DNA of 48,805 bases from a virus. This document shows positions 40,998-48,805 of this stretch, piece after piece (position 1 is the stretch's first letter; every line of letters starts with the position of its first letter). Made by a program: the position numbers and the translations under genes. Below the pieces are notes generated by a model that searched no databases, was not told the origin of the DNA, and was given only the letters and a program-made list of their open reading frames with translations. Where the stretch lies: IMG/VR virus record IMGVR_UViG_3300020020_000049, positions 1-48,805 of that record; one strand, 5' to 3'.

Positions 40998-42110
40998 ATG
41001 GGTTTTGCAGCTCCCGGCACCTACGCGTGTCGTGCCTTACAGGCTAAATTAATGGACTACTACGGCGCCAACACGGCGGAATTTAAGACAATGGGCTCCA
41101 ATGCTCTTGTCCGCTGGCTTTTGTCGCCTCAAAATAGAAACGGTTTCAATCAAATCGCTGACGGAATTACCTCCGGCCAAACGGTGCCAGGTAAAAAACG
41201 GGCGGTTGCTTTTGCTTTCGACAATCCCTTTTGCTTTGATGTTTGCGCGATTGCCGACGTGACTTGCTTGACTGAGCGGGTGCCATCATCTCCAGCAACT
41301 GAGGAGGTTGTTTTTGATTTCGACGGCCCGGCTTTCCGCGTTTGTAATGACGAGGGCGACCCGGTTCGTTTGGAATTCGATCACGCAACGCTCGCGAAGT
41401 ATTGCCAGGAAACCGACACGTCATATATCACCCGTCAAATTGCTCGTTTCAATAAACGTTTTATCGAGGCTTTTGATAAGCGTATTGGCGAACAATTGGA
41501 GGCTTTGGTTGGTACCAACGCCGACGGTGAAACCTTGACCCGAATTCCTTTCTTTATCGCTCACTCCTCCGGAATGAATACCCTCAACCCCGAGGCAACG
41601 TGGTTTTTGGATCAGACTTACCGCGACATTGGTGGAGTTAGTCAATTTGCCCTCGTTGGTGGTAAAGTTTTGAACAAGATCACCCAATACCACAAGTGGG
41701 CTGGCCTTTCCGACGCTGGTATTGATTTAGGCTCTTTGGGTGATACCGATCCCTATTCTTTTTATGATCGTTTCCTTGACGCGACGATCGGCCAAAACCA
41801 TTTCTTTCAACTGTCTCCCGGAGCGGTTCAACTTGTCACGTTCACCGAGAACATTGGCGAGAACAATCGCCGGGTTACTGACCTTTATACTCACTCGACC
41901 GTTGTTGACCCGGCCACCGGCCTGGAAATCGACTTTGAGTGGTATTATGAGCCTCATTGTAAAACGTGGACTTACGAGCCTCACCTTTACGCTCAACTGG
42001 CGGTTGCCCGTCCTGGTGGTTGTGGAATTGATGGCGCCAACGGTGTGCTCTTAATTGAGGACTGCTCCGCTGGTGCAACGCCTCCGGTTTGTGCCGATAG
42101 CGTTAGTTAA
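40998..42110 (+). CDS. Major capsid protein
   Basis: The 370-residue protein follows the scaffold and precedes a strong terminator, the expected place of the most expressed head gene. It uses CGT for Arg and GGT or GTT more than its neighbours, which fits high expression. An N-terminal helix-rich section, a central domain (FNKRFIEAFDKRIGEQLEAL) and a beta-rich C-terminus (IDFEWYYEPHCKTWTYEPH) fit an HK97-like fold, though no hallmark motif proves it. Ten Cys residues are unusual for a capsid protein of this size. Confidence 0.7.
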   Translation: MGFAAPGTYACRALQAKLMDYYGANTAEFKTMGSNALVRWLLSPQNRNGFNQIADGITSGQTVPGKKRAVAFAFDNPFCFDVCAIADVTCLTERVPSSPATEEVVFDFDGPAFRVCNDEGDPVRLEFDHATLAKYCQETDTSYITRQIARFNKRFIEAFDKRIGEQLEALVGTNADGETLTRIPFFIAHSSGMNTLNPEATWFLDQTYRDIGGVSQFALVGGKVLNKITQYHKWAGLSDAGIDLGSLGDTDPYSFYDRFLDATIGQNHFFQLSPGAVQLVTFTENIGENNRRVTDLYTHSTVVDPATGLEIDFEWYYEPHCKTWTYEPHLYAQLAVARPGGCGIDGANGVLLIEDCSAGATPPVCADSVS

Positions 42111-42138
42111 TATGTCTCAATGCCGCTCGTGATATATA

Positions 42139-42173
42139 AGGGGCAGGTCTCGCCGGCCTGTCCCCTTTTTTTT
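42139..42173 (+). terminator. Strong Rho-independent terminator
   Basis: AGGGGCAGG pairs with CCTGTCCCCT (one bulged T), followed by a run of eight Ts. It ends the capsid operon. Confidence 0.85.
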
Positions 42174-42214
42174 AATTGTACCTTAAAAAACCAATAAACT
42201 CCAAAAACTTTTTT

Positions 42215-44020
42215 ATGGCTACAATTACATTTAACGAGATCCCGTTTTCAAATCCCGATTTAAACAACCCCGGCCGGGCGGTTGAAAAATGGCACGGCGC
42301 CAACGTGGTGAATGTTCCAACTGAGGGAATAAACACACCAAGGCACGACGTTTATTATAGATTTGTTTGGACCAAGTTGGAAGGCCGGACGCTCGGCTCC
42401 TATAATTGGGCCTATTTTGATGGCTTAGTCAACCAGGCAATCGCGGCAAAACAAACTCTCTCTTTTGGTATCATGACCGTTTTTCCCGGCAATGAAGTTG
42501 AGGCCGGCGGGCAAACTTTCGCGACCGGCGGCGGCATGGGTTGCTATCCTGAATACGTACATAACAAAATGCAAAGTGAGGCGGTAAAGGATTGGAAATT
42601 ACCCGGAGGCCAAACATGGACGCCGAATTACAACTCGCCTTTTTACGCTGAAAGATTACTCGCCTTTCACCAGGCTCTCAACGCTCACATTGTCGCAATG
42701 GGTTGGGAAAAACACATTGGAATAATTGATGTTCGCGGGTATGGCGCTTGGGGTGAATGGCACTCCTCTTATGTTCCCGGCAATAATGTTTCAGGCTACC
42801 CGACCGGCACGTTTCCAACGGTCGCGTCGCTGAAAAAAATCGTTGACGCTCATACCTTGGGCTTTCCAAATTTCCCGTTGGTTGCAATGATCGCCGGTTT
42901 TGATGCACACTATTTACAAAACACTTGGAACTCGCCTGAAATCGGTCACTATCTTTTGACAACAAAAAACCTTTGGGGCCCGCTCGGTTGGAGACGCGAC
43001 CAATGGGGCGCGACCGATAGTTATCTCGACGCCTATCTCGTTAATAATACGAGAACGTTCAACGGCGTTGCTCTCAATACGCTGATAATGGATAAGTGGA
43101 CAAAGGCGCCGATCACAGGCGAGCCACCAGCGTGGAACCCCGGCGACTATTATGATTTAGAGCGGCAAATATCACTTTACCGGGCGACGAGTTTCGGGAA
43201 CGGAAATTATGGCGTTGATCCTGTCAACTCAACGATTAAAAACAGGGTGAGAGCGGCGTCGAAATTGTGCGGCTATCGGTTTAAAGTCACGACGGCAACC
43301 GTTCAAGTGAGCGCGTCAAATCTTGCCATAACTATGAATTGGCAGAATATCGGCCGCGGCAATTGTTGGATGAATTGGGATATTGTTTTTTCGATAACCG
43401 GCACCAACTTCAAAGCGATTTCAAAACATAAGCTGAAATTCTTTCAACCCGGTTCAACCCCGTTGGCGGTTGTTGAGTCTTTTCCATTGACCGGCGTCGC
43501 GGCGGGAACCTATCAATTGACCTTTGCCGTCAAAGATCCCAACGGAGTGAGGGCAAACATGGCCTTGGCGATTACAGGCGGCACGGCTGACAACGTTTAT
43601 TCACTCGGCTCGATAGTTGTTGGCTCGGTGACTCCTCCGCCAAATCAAGGGCCTGTGGCGGCCGCTGGTGGTGATCAGGAAATAACATTGCCAAATAATT
43701 CGGTTTTCCTGACAGGCTCAGGAACCGACCCCGAGGGCGGTCCGCTGGTTTACGGGTGGGCGATTGTGTCAGGTAGTGGGATTTTGCAAAACGCGAATTC
43801 TCAAAACACGCAACTCACCGGGTTGACGGCGGGATCGACCGTTGTTAGATTAACGGTGACTGATAACCAGGGAGCGAAGGGAACGGACGACATTATCGTC
43901 AAAGTAAACCCGGCAACGGTGCCACCGCCTGTTTATAAAAAAATAAAATCAATCAGTACAATAGTAGATTACAACGTTGTAACTTATGAGGATAATTCAC
44001 AGGAGACCATTGACGCGTAA
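42215..44020 (+). CDS. Second glycoside-hydrolase-like protein, with PKD domain
   Basis: ATG at 42215 gives 601 residues (MATITFNEIPFSNPDLNNPG). Residues 1-470 are paralogous to the C-terminal part of the 24500 protein: LSFGIMTVFPG, IDVRGYGAWGEWH with E181, GPLGWRRDQWG, APITGEPP and FGNGNYGVD are shared blocks. Residues about 475-570 are a PKD/Ig-like domain (GPVAAAGGDQEITLPNNSVF, then VVRLTVTDNQGAKG). A short charged end follows. It lacks the tail N-domain and Ser/Asp linker. It stands alone between two terminator-bounded units just after the capsid gene, so it may be a capsid decoration or a released enzyme. Confidence 0.6.
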   Translation: MATITFNEIPFSNPDLNNPGRAVEKWHGANVVNVPTEGINTPRHDVYYRFVWTKLEGRTLGSYNWAYFDGLVNQAIAAKQTLSFGIMTVFPGNEVEAGGQTFATGGGMGCYPEYVHNKMQSEAVKDWKLPGGQTWTPNYNSPFYAERLLAFHQALNAHIVAMGWEKHIGIIDVRGYGAWGEWHSSYVPGNNVSGYPTGTFPTVASLKKIVDAHTLGFPNFPLVAMIAGFDAHYLQNTWNSPEIGHYLLTTKNLWGPLGWRRDQWGATDSYLDAYLVNNTRTFNGVALNTLIMDKWTKAPITGEPPAWNPGDYYDLERQISLYRATSFGNGNYGVDPVNSTIKNRVRAASKLCGYRFKVTTATVQVSASNLAITMNWQNIGRGNCWMNWDIVFSITGTNFKAISKHKLKFFQPGSTPLAVVESFPLTGVAAGTYQLTFAVKDPNGVRANMALAITGGTADNVYSLGSIVVGSVTPPPNQGPVAAAGGDQEITLPNNSVFLTGSGTDPEGGPLVYGWAIVSGSGILQNANSQNTQLTGLTAGSTVVRLTVTDNQGAKGTDDIIVKVNPATVPPPVYKKIKSISTIVDYNVVTYEDNSQETIDA

Positions 44021-44049
44021 GATTTGGCTTTTGAAAACTATTTTAAAAA

Positions 44050-44403
44050 ATGACCTTCGATCAAATTTGGCTTTTGGTTTGTGGTTTCTCCGGCGTTGTT
44101 TTACAATCCCTATTGAAACTTGACACACTCCTCAAGGTGGCATTAAAAGCCAACGTTGAGTTTGATTGGTGGCGTGATTATGTTAGGCGTGATCGTTACG
44201 CGATTTTATCATCTTTTTTGTCGGTTATTATTTTTCATTTAATCTTTGCTGAGGTCGCAACCAAATTTGATTGGCTAACTACTTTTCCCCGGTTTTCGTT
44301 TGTGACAATAGGAATGTCCGGCTCCTATGCTTTACAAAAATGGCTTGGGAAGTCAAAAAAATGGTTGGAGGCTGTTATCGACAAAAAAACAAAAATTGAA
44401 TGA
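44050..44403 (+). CDS. Membrane protein, possible holin
   Basis: The 117-residue protein has three likely membrane segments: residues about 5-22 (IWLLVCGFSGVVLQSLL), 51-70 (AILSSFLSVIIFHLIF) and 83-100 (FSFVTIGMSGSYALQK). The C-terminus is basic. Small membrane proteins of this layout serve as holins in some Bacteroidetes phages, but the endolysin is 17 kb away. It overlaps the glycosyltransferase by four bases (ATGA), so it may instead belong to the sugar cassette. Confidence 0.5.
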   Translation: MTFDQIWLLVCGFSGVVLQSLLKLDTLLKVALKANVEFDWWRDYVRRDRYAILSSFLSVIIFHLIFAEVATKFDWLTTFPRFSFVTIGMSGSYALQKWLGKSKKWLEAVIDKKTKIE

Positions 44404-45116
44404 TTGACGTGGTTTATGTCGTTGGCACGGGCTCACCGTGGCAAGATGGCGAGCTCCGGTTTTCACTCCGCTCGCTGGAAAAATTCGTTTCAGGAATAGG
44501 CAACGTTTATATTGTCGGCCATTGCCCGAGGTGGGCGACTAATGTTTTTCATTTACAATACCCGGACCCGTTTCCATGTAAGGAGCGCAATATCATGTTG
44601 AAGATGGCGCGGATTTGCGGTCACCCGGATCTTTCTGAAACCTGGTTAAGTCTTCACGACGATCATTTTGCTCTCGACTTTCAAGAGGCGGGCGAGATCC
44701 CGAACTATTCCGGCGGCTCGCTGGAGCGAATGGTGGCAAAGGCCAAGCCGGGCAATAATTGGCGAGAGGCGGTTCAAAATACCAACAACGTTTTAAAGTC
44801 GAAAAATTTACCTACTCACAATTTTGATATTCACACGCCGATATTAATTGATAAGGAAAAATTTCCGGCGATCATGGATTCATACAACTGGAAAACTCCT
44901 CGCGGGTACGTGGTAAAATCTCTTTACGCCAATACGATCGGCCTTGAGCCAACCCCGTTAATTGACATAAAATTAAATCAGCGTTACACTTACCCGGACC
45001 TTGTCGCCAGGTTAAAAGGTCGGCCGTGGTTTAGCACGGGTAACGGTGGATTGTCAGGTCATTTTAAAAATTTATTACACGCTATTTTTCCAGAACCGTC
45101 AAAATATGAAAATTAA
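44400..45116 (+). CDS. Stealth-like sugar-phosphate or glycosyl transferase
   Basis: The 238-residue protein has VVYVVGTGSPWQDGELRFSL, RSLEKFV, VYIVGHCPRW, a HDDHFAL motif (D87-D88) and NFDIHTPILIDKEKF. This order resembles the Stealth family of capsule sugar-phosphotransferases (DDxF and HTP segments). It likely transfers a sugar phosphate to a glycan, on the host surface or on phage parts. It is probably coupled to the membrane protein before it. Confidence 0.65.
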   Translation: MIDVVYVVGTGSPWQDGELRFSLRSLEKFVSGIGNVYIVGHCPRWATNVFHLQYPDPFPCKERNIMLKMARICGHPDLSETWLSLHDDHFALDFQEAGEIPNYSGGSLERMVAKAKPGNNWREAVQNTNNVLKSKNLPTHNFDIHTPILIDKEKFPAIMDSYNWKTPRGYVVKSLYANTIGLEPTPLIDIKLNQRYTYPDLVARLKGRPWFSTGNGGLSGHFKNLLHAIFPEPSKYEN

Positions 45117-45119
45117 TTT

Positions 45120-45127
45120 TATATTTG
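45120..45127 (+). promoter_or_regulatory. Possible Bacteroidetes -7 element
   Basis: TATATTTG matches TAnnTTTG. The -33 box is weak (TTTTT at 45085-45089, too far). A start near 45134 would give a leader of about 105 bases ending at the terminator at 45208-45242. Confidence 0.35.
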
Positions 45128-45207
45128 AATTGTGCGAGCAACTTGGACGTTGTTCTCCAGGGAGGCCGCCAGTTATAATTTGAAAATTTTTAATTCTTCA
45201 CAACGAC

Positions 45208-45242
45208 CAGGCCCACGTCCTCTACGCCGGGCCTGTTTTTTT
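45208..45242 (+). terminator. Rho-independent terminator
   Basis: CAGGCCC (45208-45214) pairs perfectly with GGGCCTG (45229-45235), then seven Ts. It separates the first glycosyltransferase from the HNH gene. Confidence 0.82.
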
Positions 45243-45247
45243 AAATC

Positions 45248-45763
45248 ATGAGCGGCGACAATTCAAAATATTGCTATTATTGCGGGCACCTTTTGGAAAG
45301 GGGCAACCCTCGCTATCGCCCGACAAAGGATCACATTATCCCTAAAATAAAAGGAGGTACTGATCGGGTAATAAATTTAGTCGATAGTTGTGCCGGTTGT
45401 AATTCATTAAAAGGATCGTTATTACCAAGCGAGTTTTTAGACTTTTTAACCGAGCGAACTAATAAAGGTTATGGTCACAACTTTGCGACGGTTGACGACT
45501 TAATGGTCATTTTACCGAACGTAAAAAAAGTAATTTCTGAGCGGGTTGAAGTACACGGAATTAAACTTTTCAGGGAGTTAAACGAGCCTTTTACATTAAG
45601 GAGGGCGTCTAAAAAACCAAAATCTTTAATGCGAGATTATTTTGAGCGACACGCCGGAGACGTTAAATTATCCGTGAATAACAATACTATCAAAAACAAG
45701 GATGAAATTTTACGCTTACAACGTCAGACGTTAGATGAATTCAAAACCAAAAATAAAAAATGA
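45248..45763 (+). CDS. HNH endonuclease (possible homing type)
   Basis: The 171-residue protein has C9-x2-C12, TKDHIIPKIKGG with D28 and H29, N43 and C48-x2-C51, a complete zinc-bound HNH core. The basic C-terminus (RRASKKPKSLMRDYF) may bind DNA. It is AT-richer than the sugar genes on each side, and lies right after a terminator, as expected for a mobile free-standing homing nuclease. The next gene overlaps its stop by four bases (ATGA), which suggests it is settled in the operon. Confidence 0.78.
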   Translation: MSGDNSKYCYYCGHLLERGNPRYRPTKDHIIPKIKGGTDRVINLVDSCAGCNSLKGSLLPSEFLDFLTERTNKGYGHNFATVDDLMVILPNVKKVISERVEVHGIKLFRELNEPFTLRRASKKPKSLMRDYFERHAGDVKLSVNNNTIKNKDEILRLQRQTLDEFKTKNKK

Positions 45764-46977
45764 GCAAAACCGTCGTCGCTATCGTTATTTACAACCGCTT
45801 GAACAATCTCACTCATTGGTTGGATTGCTGGCAAAAATGCAGCTCAGACGCGGAGCTGGTGATCATTCACAACTTTGACAAGGAAATGACCGAGTACAGG
45901 CAAGCGAGCGAGCTGGCTGGCGCAACTTACATTCGGCGTAAAAATATAGGCTATGACATTGGCGCTTTCCAGGACGTTTGCAAAGGCCGTCTCGATGGTT
46001 TCCCGGAATGGGAAAAATTGCTTTGGCTGACCGACGACACCATGATCATGGCGACGGATTTCGTTGAGCAATTCGAGCGGGCAATGAGGCCCGGCGTTGG
46101 CGTGGTGGCAATGGAAATATCTCCGCACGTTACAAAACATATCAGGACTACCGGGTTTATGATCGACCGGGCGACGGCGTCAAAACTTCATTTCCCGGCC
46201 GACCCAATAATCACAAAGCAACATTGCTACCTTTTTGAGCACAGGAACAACAAGAAAATATTTTATAACCAAGTCAAGGAAATGGGCCGCGAGGTGGTCA
46301 TGGTGGCGCAACGCGACCGATCTCCGCTTTGGGATACTGGATATCACAGGAGGCTCGACCGGAAAGCCGAGCACGAGGCGAAGTTTGGCGAGCTTAAAAC
46401 TTACGACAAGGTTTTATTTATTTGCCCGGTTTTTAAAACCTATCCTCAAATTATTTCAAGCCTTATTTTACAGACGCACCAAAATTGGAAATTGCTTTTG
46501 ATACATGATGGCCCGGACACCTTTGGCGTTGAAAAGCTGGTGCCAAAAGATGATAGAATTGTTTTCCAGGCAACAAAAAAAAGGGGCGGCTCTTGGGGCC
46601 ATTACATTCGCCAAGTAGCTTTGGAGCAATGCCAGGACGACGCTGATTTCGTAACGATCACCAACGCGGACAATTATTATACCCCGGTTTATTGTCAGTA
46701 TATGATTAAAGAGTTTGAGAGGAGACCTAAAGCGGTGGCGGTTTATTGCGAGAAAATTATTCACTCATACACCGCGTGGAAAGTGATGGATCAAAAGCTC
46801 CAGGTTGGTTTTTTAGATTGCGGTGGCGTCATGCTGAAATTAAAAGAGGCGGCCGCGGTGGGTTGGAAGGACATAAGCACCCACTCCGCGGATTGGATTT
46901 TTTTCAAAGACGTCATTGACAGGTACGGCGCCGACCGATTTTATAAAGTTGGTGGCTGTTTATTCGTTCACAACTAA
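45760..46977 (+). CDS. Two-domain glycosyltransferase (GT-A type)
   Basis: The 405-residue protein has two GT-A-like halves. The first (residues 1-215) opens TVVAIVIYNRLNNLTHWL, has NIGYDIGAFQD and the metal-site motif TDD (D92-D93). The second (residues 220-405) opens VLFICPVFKTYPQIISSL and LLLIHDGPD with the variant NADN (D304) and ends with SADWIFF. Such tandem enzymes add two sugars in turn in surface glycan synthesis. No membrane segment is present, so it acts in the cytoplasm. It follows the HNH gene and precedes two methyltransferases. Confidence 0.7.
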   Translation: MSKTVVAIVIYNRLNNLTHWLDCWQKCSSDAELVIIHNFDKEMTEYRQASELAGATYIRRKNIGYDIGAFQDVCKGRLDGFPEWEKLLWLTDDTMIMATDFVEQFERAMRPGVGVVAMEISPHVTKHIRTTGFMIDRATASKLHFPADPIITKQHCYLFEHRNNKKIFYNQVKEMGREVVMVAQRDRSPLWDTGYHRRLDRKAEHEAKFGELKTYDKVLFICPVFKTYPQIISSLILQTHQNWKLLLIHDGPDTFGVEKLVPKDDRIVFQATKKRGGSWGHYIRQVALEQCQDDADFVTITNADNYYTPVYCQYMIKEFERRPKAVAVYCEKIIHSYTAWKVMDQKLQVGFLDCGGVMLKLKEAAAVGWKDISTHSADWIFFKDVIDRYGADRFYKVGGCLFVHN

Positions 46978-46986
46978 ACTCAAAAT

Positions 46987-47763
46987 ATGAATATCACAAC
47001 CGGCAAAAAAGCAACGCGGGCGGCCATGTTCGACGCCATTGGAGGATGGACAACTCAATTCGAGATTGACGGCCAAAAGGTCGGCGGGACAACTGAAATT
47101 TTGACGAAAGATCCTCGGCTCCTTTGGCACCTTGAGCAAATTGGCGGAGCCAAGGGAAAACAGGTTTTAGAGCTTGGACCATTGGAAGGGGCTCACACCA
47201 AAATGTTGATCGAGGCCGGAGCTGAGGACGTTTACGCGGTCGAGGGCTTGAGTGATTGCTTTCTCCGCTGTCTTGTCGTAAAAGAGGCTTTTAATTTAGA
47301 GAAAGCTCATTTTTTATTTGGCGACTTTAATGACCTTGTTAATATGTACGCGGAAAAAATGAAAGTATTTGATACTGTAATTCCAGGGCTTGCAAAATTT
47401 CATTTTGTCTCCGCGGCCGGCGTCCTTTACCACCAAAAAAACCCGGCCAAATTAATCCATGACCTCGGCAAGATCACCGACACCGTTCTCGTTTGGTCAC
47501 AGGTCGCCAGCGACGGCAAACCCTCCACTCACGTTGAAAAACTTTCTCATAATGGTTTTGATTACCTCGGAAAAATAAACCACTATCACGGCACCAGGTT
47601 AAAATCTGAAAGCTATTGCGGCGGGTTGGAGGAGTGGGCTTTTTGGTTTTACCCGGAACACCTTCGCCAATGTTTTCGCGACGCTGGTTTCACAAAAATC
47701 ATTGAGACGCCGAGCCCGTCAAACGTAAATGGCGATTGTCTTTTATTCGTTGCGACTCGTTAA
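46987..47763 (+). CDS. SAM-dependent methyltransferase, small-molecule or sugar type
   Basis: The 258-residue protein has the class I SAM site VLELGPLEGAHT at residues about 60-71, an acidic VYAVEG strand after it, and FHFVSAAGVLYHQKNPAKLI. No DNA-methyltransferase motif (DPPY, PC) is present. The enzyme probably methylates a sugar or related small molecule, given its neighbours. A closely related form is seen in sugar O-methyltransferases of glycan clusters. Confidence 0.65.
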   Translation: MNITTGKKATRAAMFDAIGGWTTQFEIDGQKVGGTTEILTKDPRLLWHLEQIGGAKGKQVLELGPLEGAHTKMLIEAGAEDVYAVEGLSDCFLRCLVVKEAFNLEKAHFLFGDFNDLVNMYAEKMKVFDTVIPGLAKFHFVSAAGVLYHQKNPAKLIHDLGKITDTVLVWSQVASDGKPSTHVEKLSHNGFDYLGKINHYHGTRLKSESYCGGLEEWAFWFYPEHLRQCFRDAGFTKIIETPSPSNVNGDCLLFVATR

Positions 47764-47801
47764 GTTGTTGTTTTCAATAACTTTATTGCCAAAACGATCC
47801 A

Positions 47802-48805
47802 ATGTTTTATAAAAATCATGCTAACTGCCGTATTTGCAACTCAGACAAATTAACGCCTTATCTCGACCTCGGCAACCTTCCATTGACCAACAACCTGGCG
47901 GAGTCGGTGACAGATTTAATTCACGAACAAAAATATCCGCTTAAACTTGTCTTTTGTGAATCTTGCGGCCTCTCTCAGCTCTCAATTGTGATCGAACCGG
48001 AGGCCATGTTTTCTCATTACGTTTATCGCTCCTCAATTTCCAAAGGTTACCTCGACCATTGCCACCAAATGGCGCTCGACCTGAAACAAAAATATAGTTT
48101 AACCGACCGATCTTTCCACGTTGATATTGCCGGGAATGATGGCGCTCTCCTCTCGCAATTCCGGGAGGTACTTGGCCACCGTTGCCTAAATGTTGACCCG
48201 GCTAAAAACCTTGTCCCTATTTGCGAGGCGCAAGGAATTGCAACCATCGCCCAATTTTGGGGCATGAAAGCGGCCAATACTTTAGTCAAAACTTACGGCT
48301 TTGCTGATTTGATTACGGCCACAAACGTTTTTGCTCACGTCGATAATGTTCACGAATTTTTATTGTCGGTCAGGCTATCGCTGAAACCGACCGGCGTCCT
48401 GGTGATGGAATTCCCTTACTTAATCGACTTTATCGACAATCATGAATTTGATACAATTTATCACGAGCACCTCAGCTATTTTTCAATTTACCCGCTAACC
48501 TTACTTTGTGAGGAGTTGGGTTTAACGGTTATGAGCGTATCAAAGCAAGAAATTCATGGCGGCTCGGTCCGGGTTACGATTGGTTACGGATCTCAGGAGG
48601 GGAGCGTTGGCCGATTTGTCGCTCACGAGCGCGAGAATTACGGCAAGATTGAGAGATACTACGAATTTGCTGAGGACGTTCAGCTCACCTTAATGGCCTT
48701 TAAAAACGGCTTAAAAACGCTCAGGGGCACGGTGGCGGGTTTTGCGGCGAGTGCGAAAGGGAACACGCTCCTCAATTGCGCTGGTGTGAATGGCAATCAG
48801 CTCAA
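47802..48805 (+). CDS. Sugar C-methyltransferase-like protein (cut by window edge)
   Basis: ATG at 47802 opens a frame with no stop before the edge, 334 codons so far. The order is typical of C-methyltransferases acting on nucleotide-linked keto sugars: a zinc-binding N-terminus (C9-x2-C12 with LDLGNLPLTNNLAE, and C52-x2-C55), a SAM domain (FHVDIAGNDGALL around residues 106-117), and a C-terminal domain entering ASAKGNTLL near residue 320. Such enzymes make branched deoxysugars. The gene confirms that the cassette builds or decorates unusual sugars. Confidence 0.78.
   Translation, partial: MFYKNHANCRICNSDKLTPYLDLGNLPLTNNLAESVTDLIHEQKYPLKLVFCESCGLSQLSIVIEPEAMFSHYVYRSSISKGYLDHCHQMALDLKQKYSLTDRSFHVDIAGNDGALLSQFREVLGHRCLNVDPAKNLVPICEAQGIATIAQFWGMKAANTLVKTYGFADLITATNVFAHVDNVHEFLLSVRLSLKPTGVLVMEFPYLIDFIDNHEFDTIYHEHLSYFSIYPLTLLCEELGLTVMSVSKQEIHGGSVRVTIGYGSQEGSVGRFVAHERENYGKIERYYEFAEDVQLTLMAFKNGLKTLRGTVAGFAASAKGNTLLNCAGVNGNQL

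Noticed and set aside
1-48805. tRNA genes, integrase, lysogeny repressor and insertion sequences
   Set aside because: None was found by reading both strands; the two edge-cut genes mean they could still lie outside the window.

Overview
This window is a 48.8 kb piece of a tailed-phage (or prophage) genome whose host is probably a member of the Bacteroidetes. The phage assignment rests on a terminase, portal, MuF-type head protein, scaffold and capsid candidates, a 1190-residue tape measure protein, a gpG-like protein and an endolysin. No sheath gene is visible and the tape measure is long, so a siphovirus is most likely. The host assignment rests on a promoter with the Bacteroidetes primary-sigma pattern (TTTG, 19 bases, TATATTTG at 5949-5979), on the near absence of Shine-Dalgarno sequences, on A/T-rich start contexts (often ATCATG), and on protein families typical of Bacteroidetes phages. 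Both ends cut through genes, so the genome continues on each side. No integrase, lysogeny repressor, tRNA, CRISPR array or insertion sequence was seen.

Layout: (1) 1-8836, replication, recombination and early genes: the end of a YqaJ-like recombinase, a replisome organiser with a repeat-rich middle, a DUF6633-like protein, a DUF1064 nuclease-like protein, an orphan DNA methyltransferase, a coiled-coil protein, an HNH protein, several zinc-ribbon proteins, an OB-fold DUF3127-like protein, a small lipoprotein and a DnaQ-type exonuclease. (2) 8837-11730, an AT-richer accessory island of small genes with a 37-bp exact direct repeat. (3) 11731-13213, small, often overlapping genes. (4) 13283-15743, packaging genes. 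(5) 15753-26293, tail genes: a tail chaperone with a likely programmed -1 frameshift, tape measure, hub-like protein, and three adhesin-like genes joined by Ser/Asp-rich linkers. (6) 26433-27349, a small gene and the only minus-strand gene, an endolysin. (7) 27479-42110, a structural protein, portal, MuF-zincin fusion, connector-like and accessory virion genes, scaffold and major capsid protein. (8) 42215-48805, a second glycoside-hydrolase-like protein with a PKD domain, a membrane protein, and a sugar-modification cassette of glycosyltransferases and methyltransferases.

How it fits together: almost everything is read rightward in tightly packed operons with ATGA, GTGA or TAATG overlaps. Strong terminators lie at 470-510, 5902-5933, 26363-26392, 42139-42173 and 45208-45242. 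The most unusual content is the modular Ser/Asp-linked adhesin set, the pair of related glycoside-hydrolase-like proteins (one tail-linked, one next to the capsid gene), the MuF-zincin fusion, the Cys-rich virion proteins, and the glycan-tailoring cassette at the right end. All functions are inferred by reading the sequence; no database search was run.
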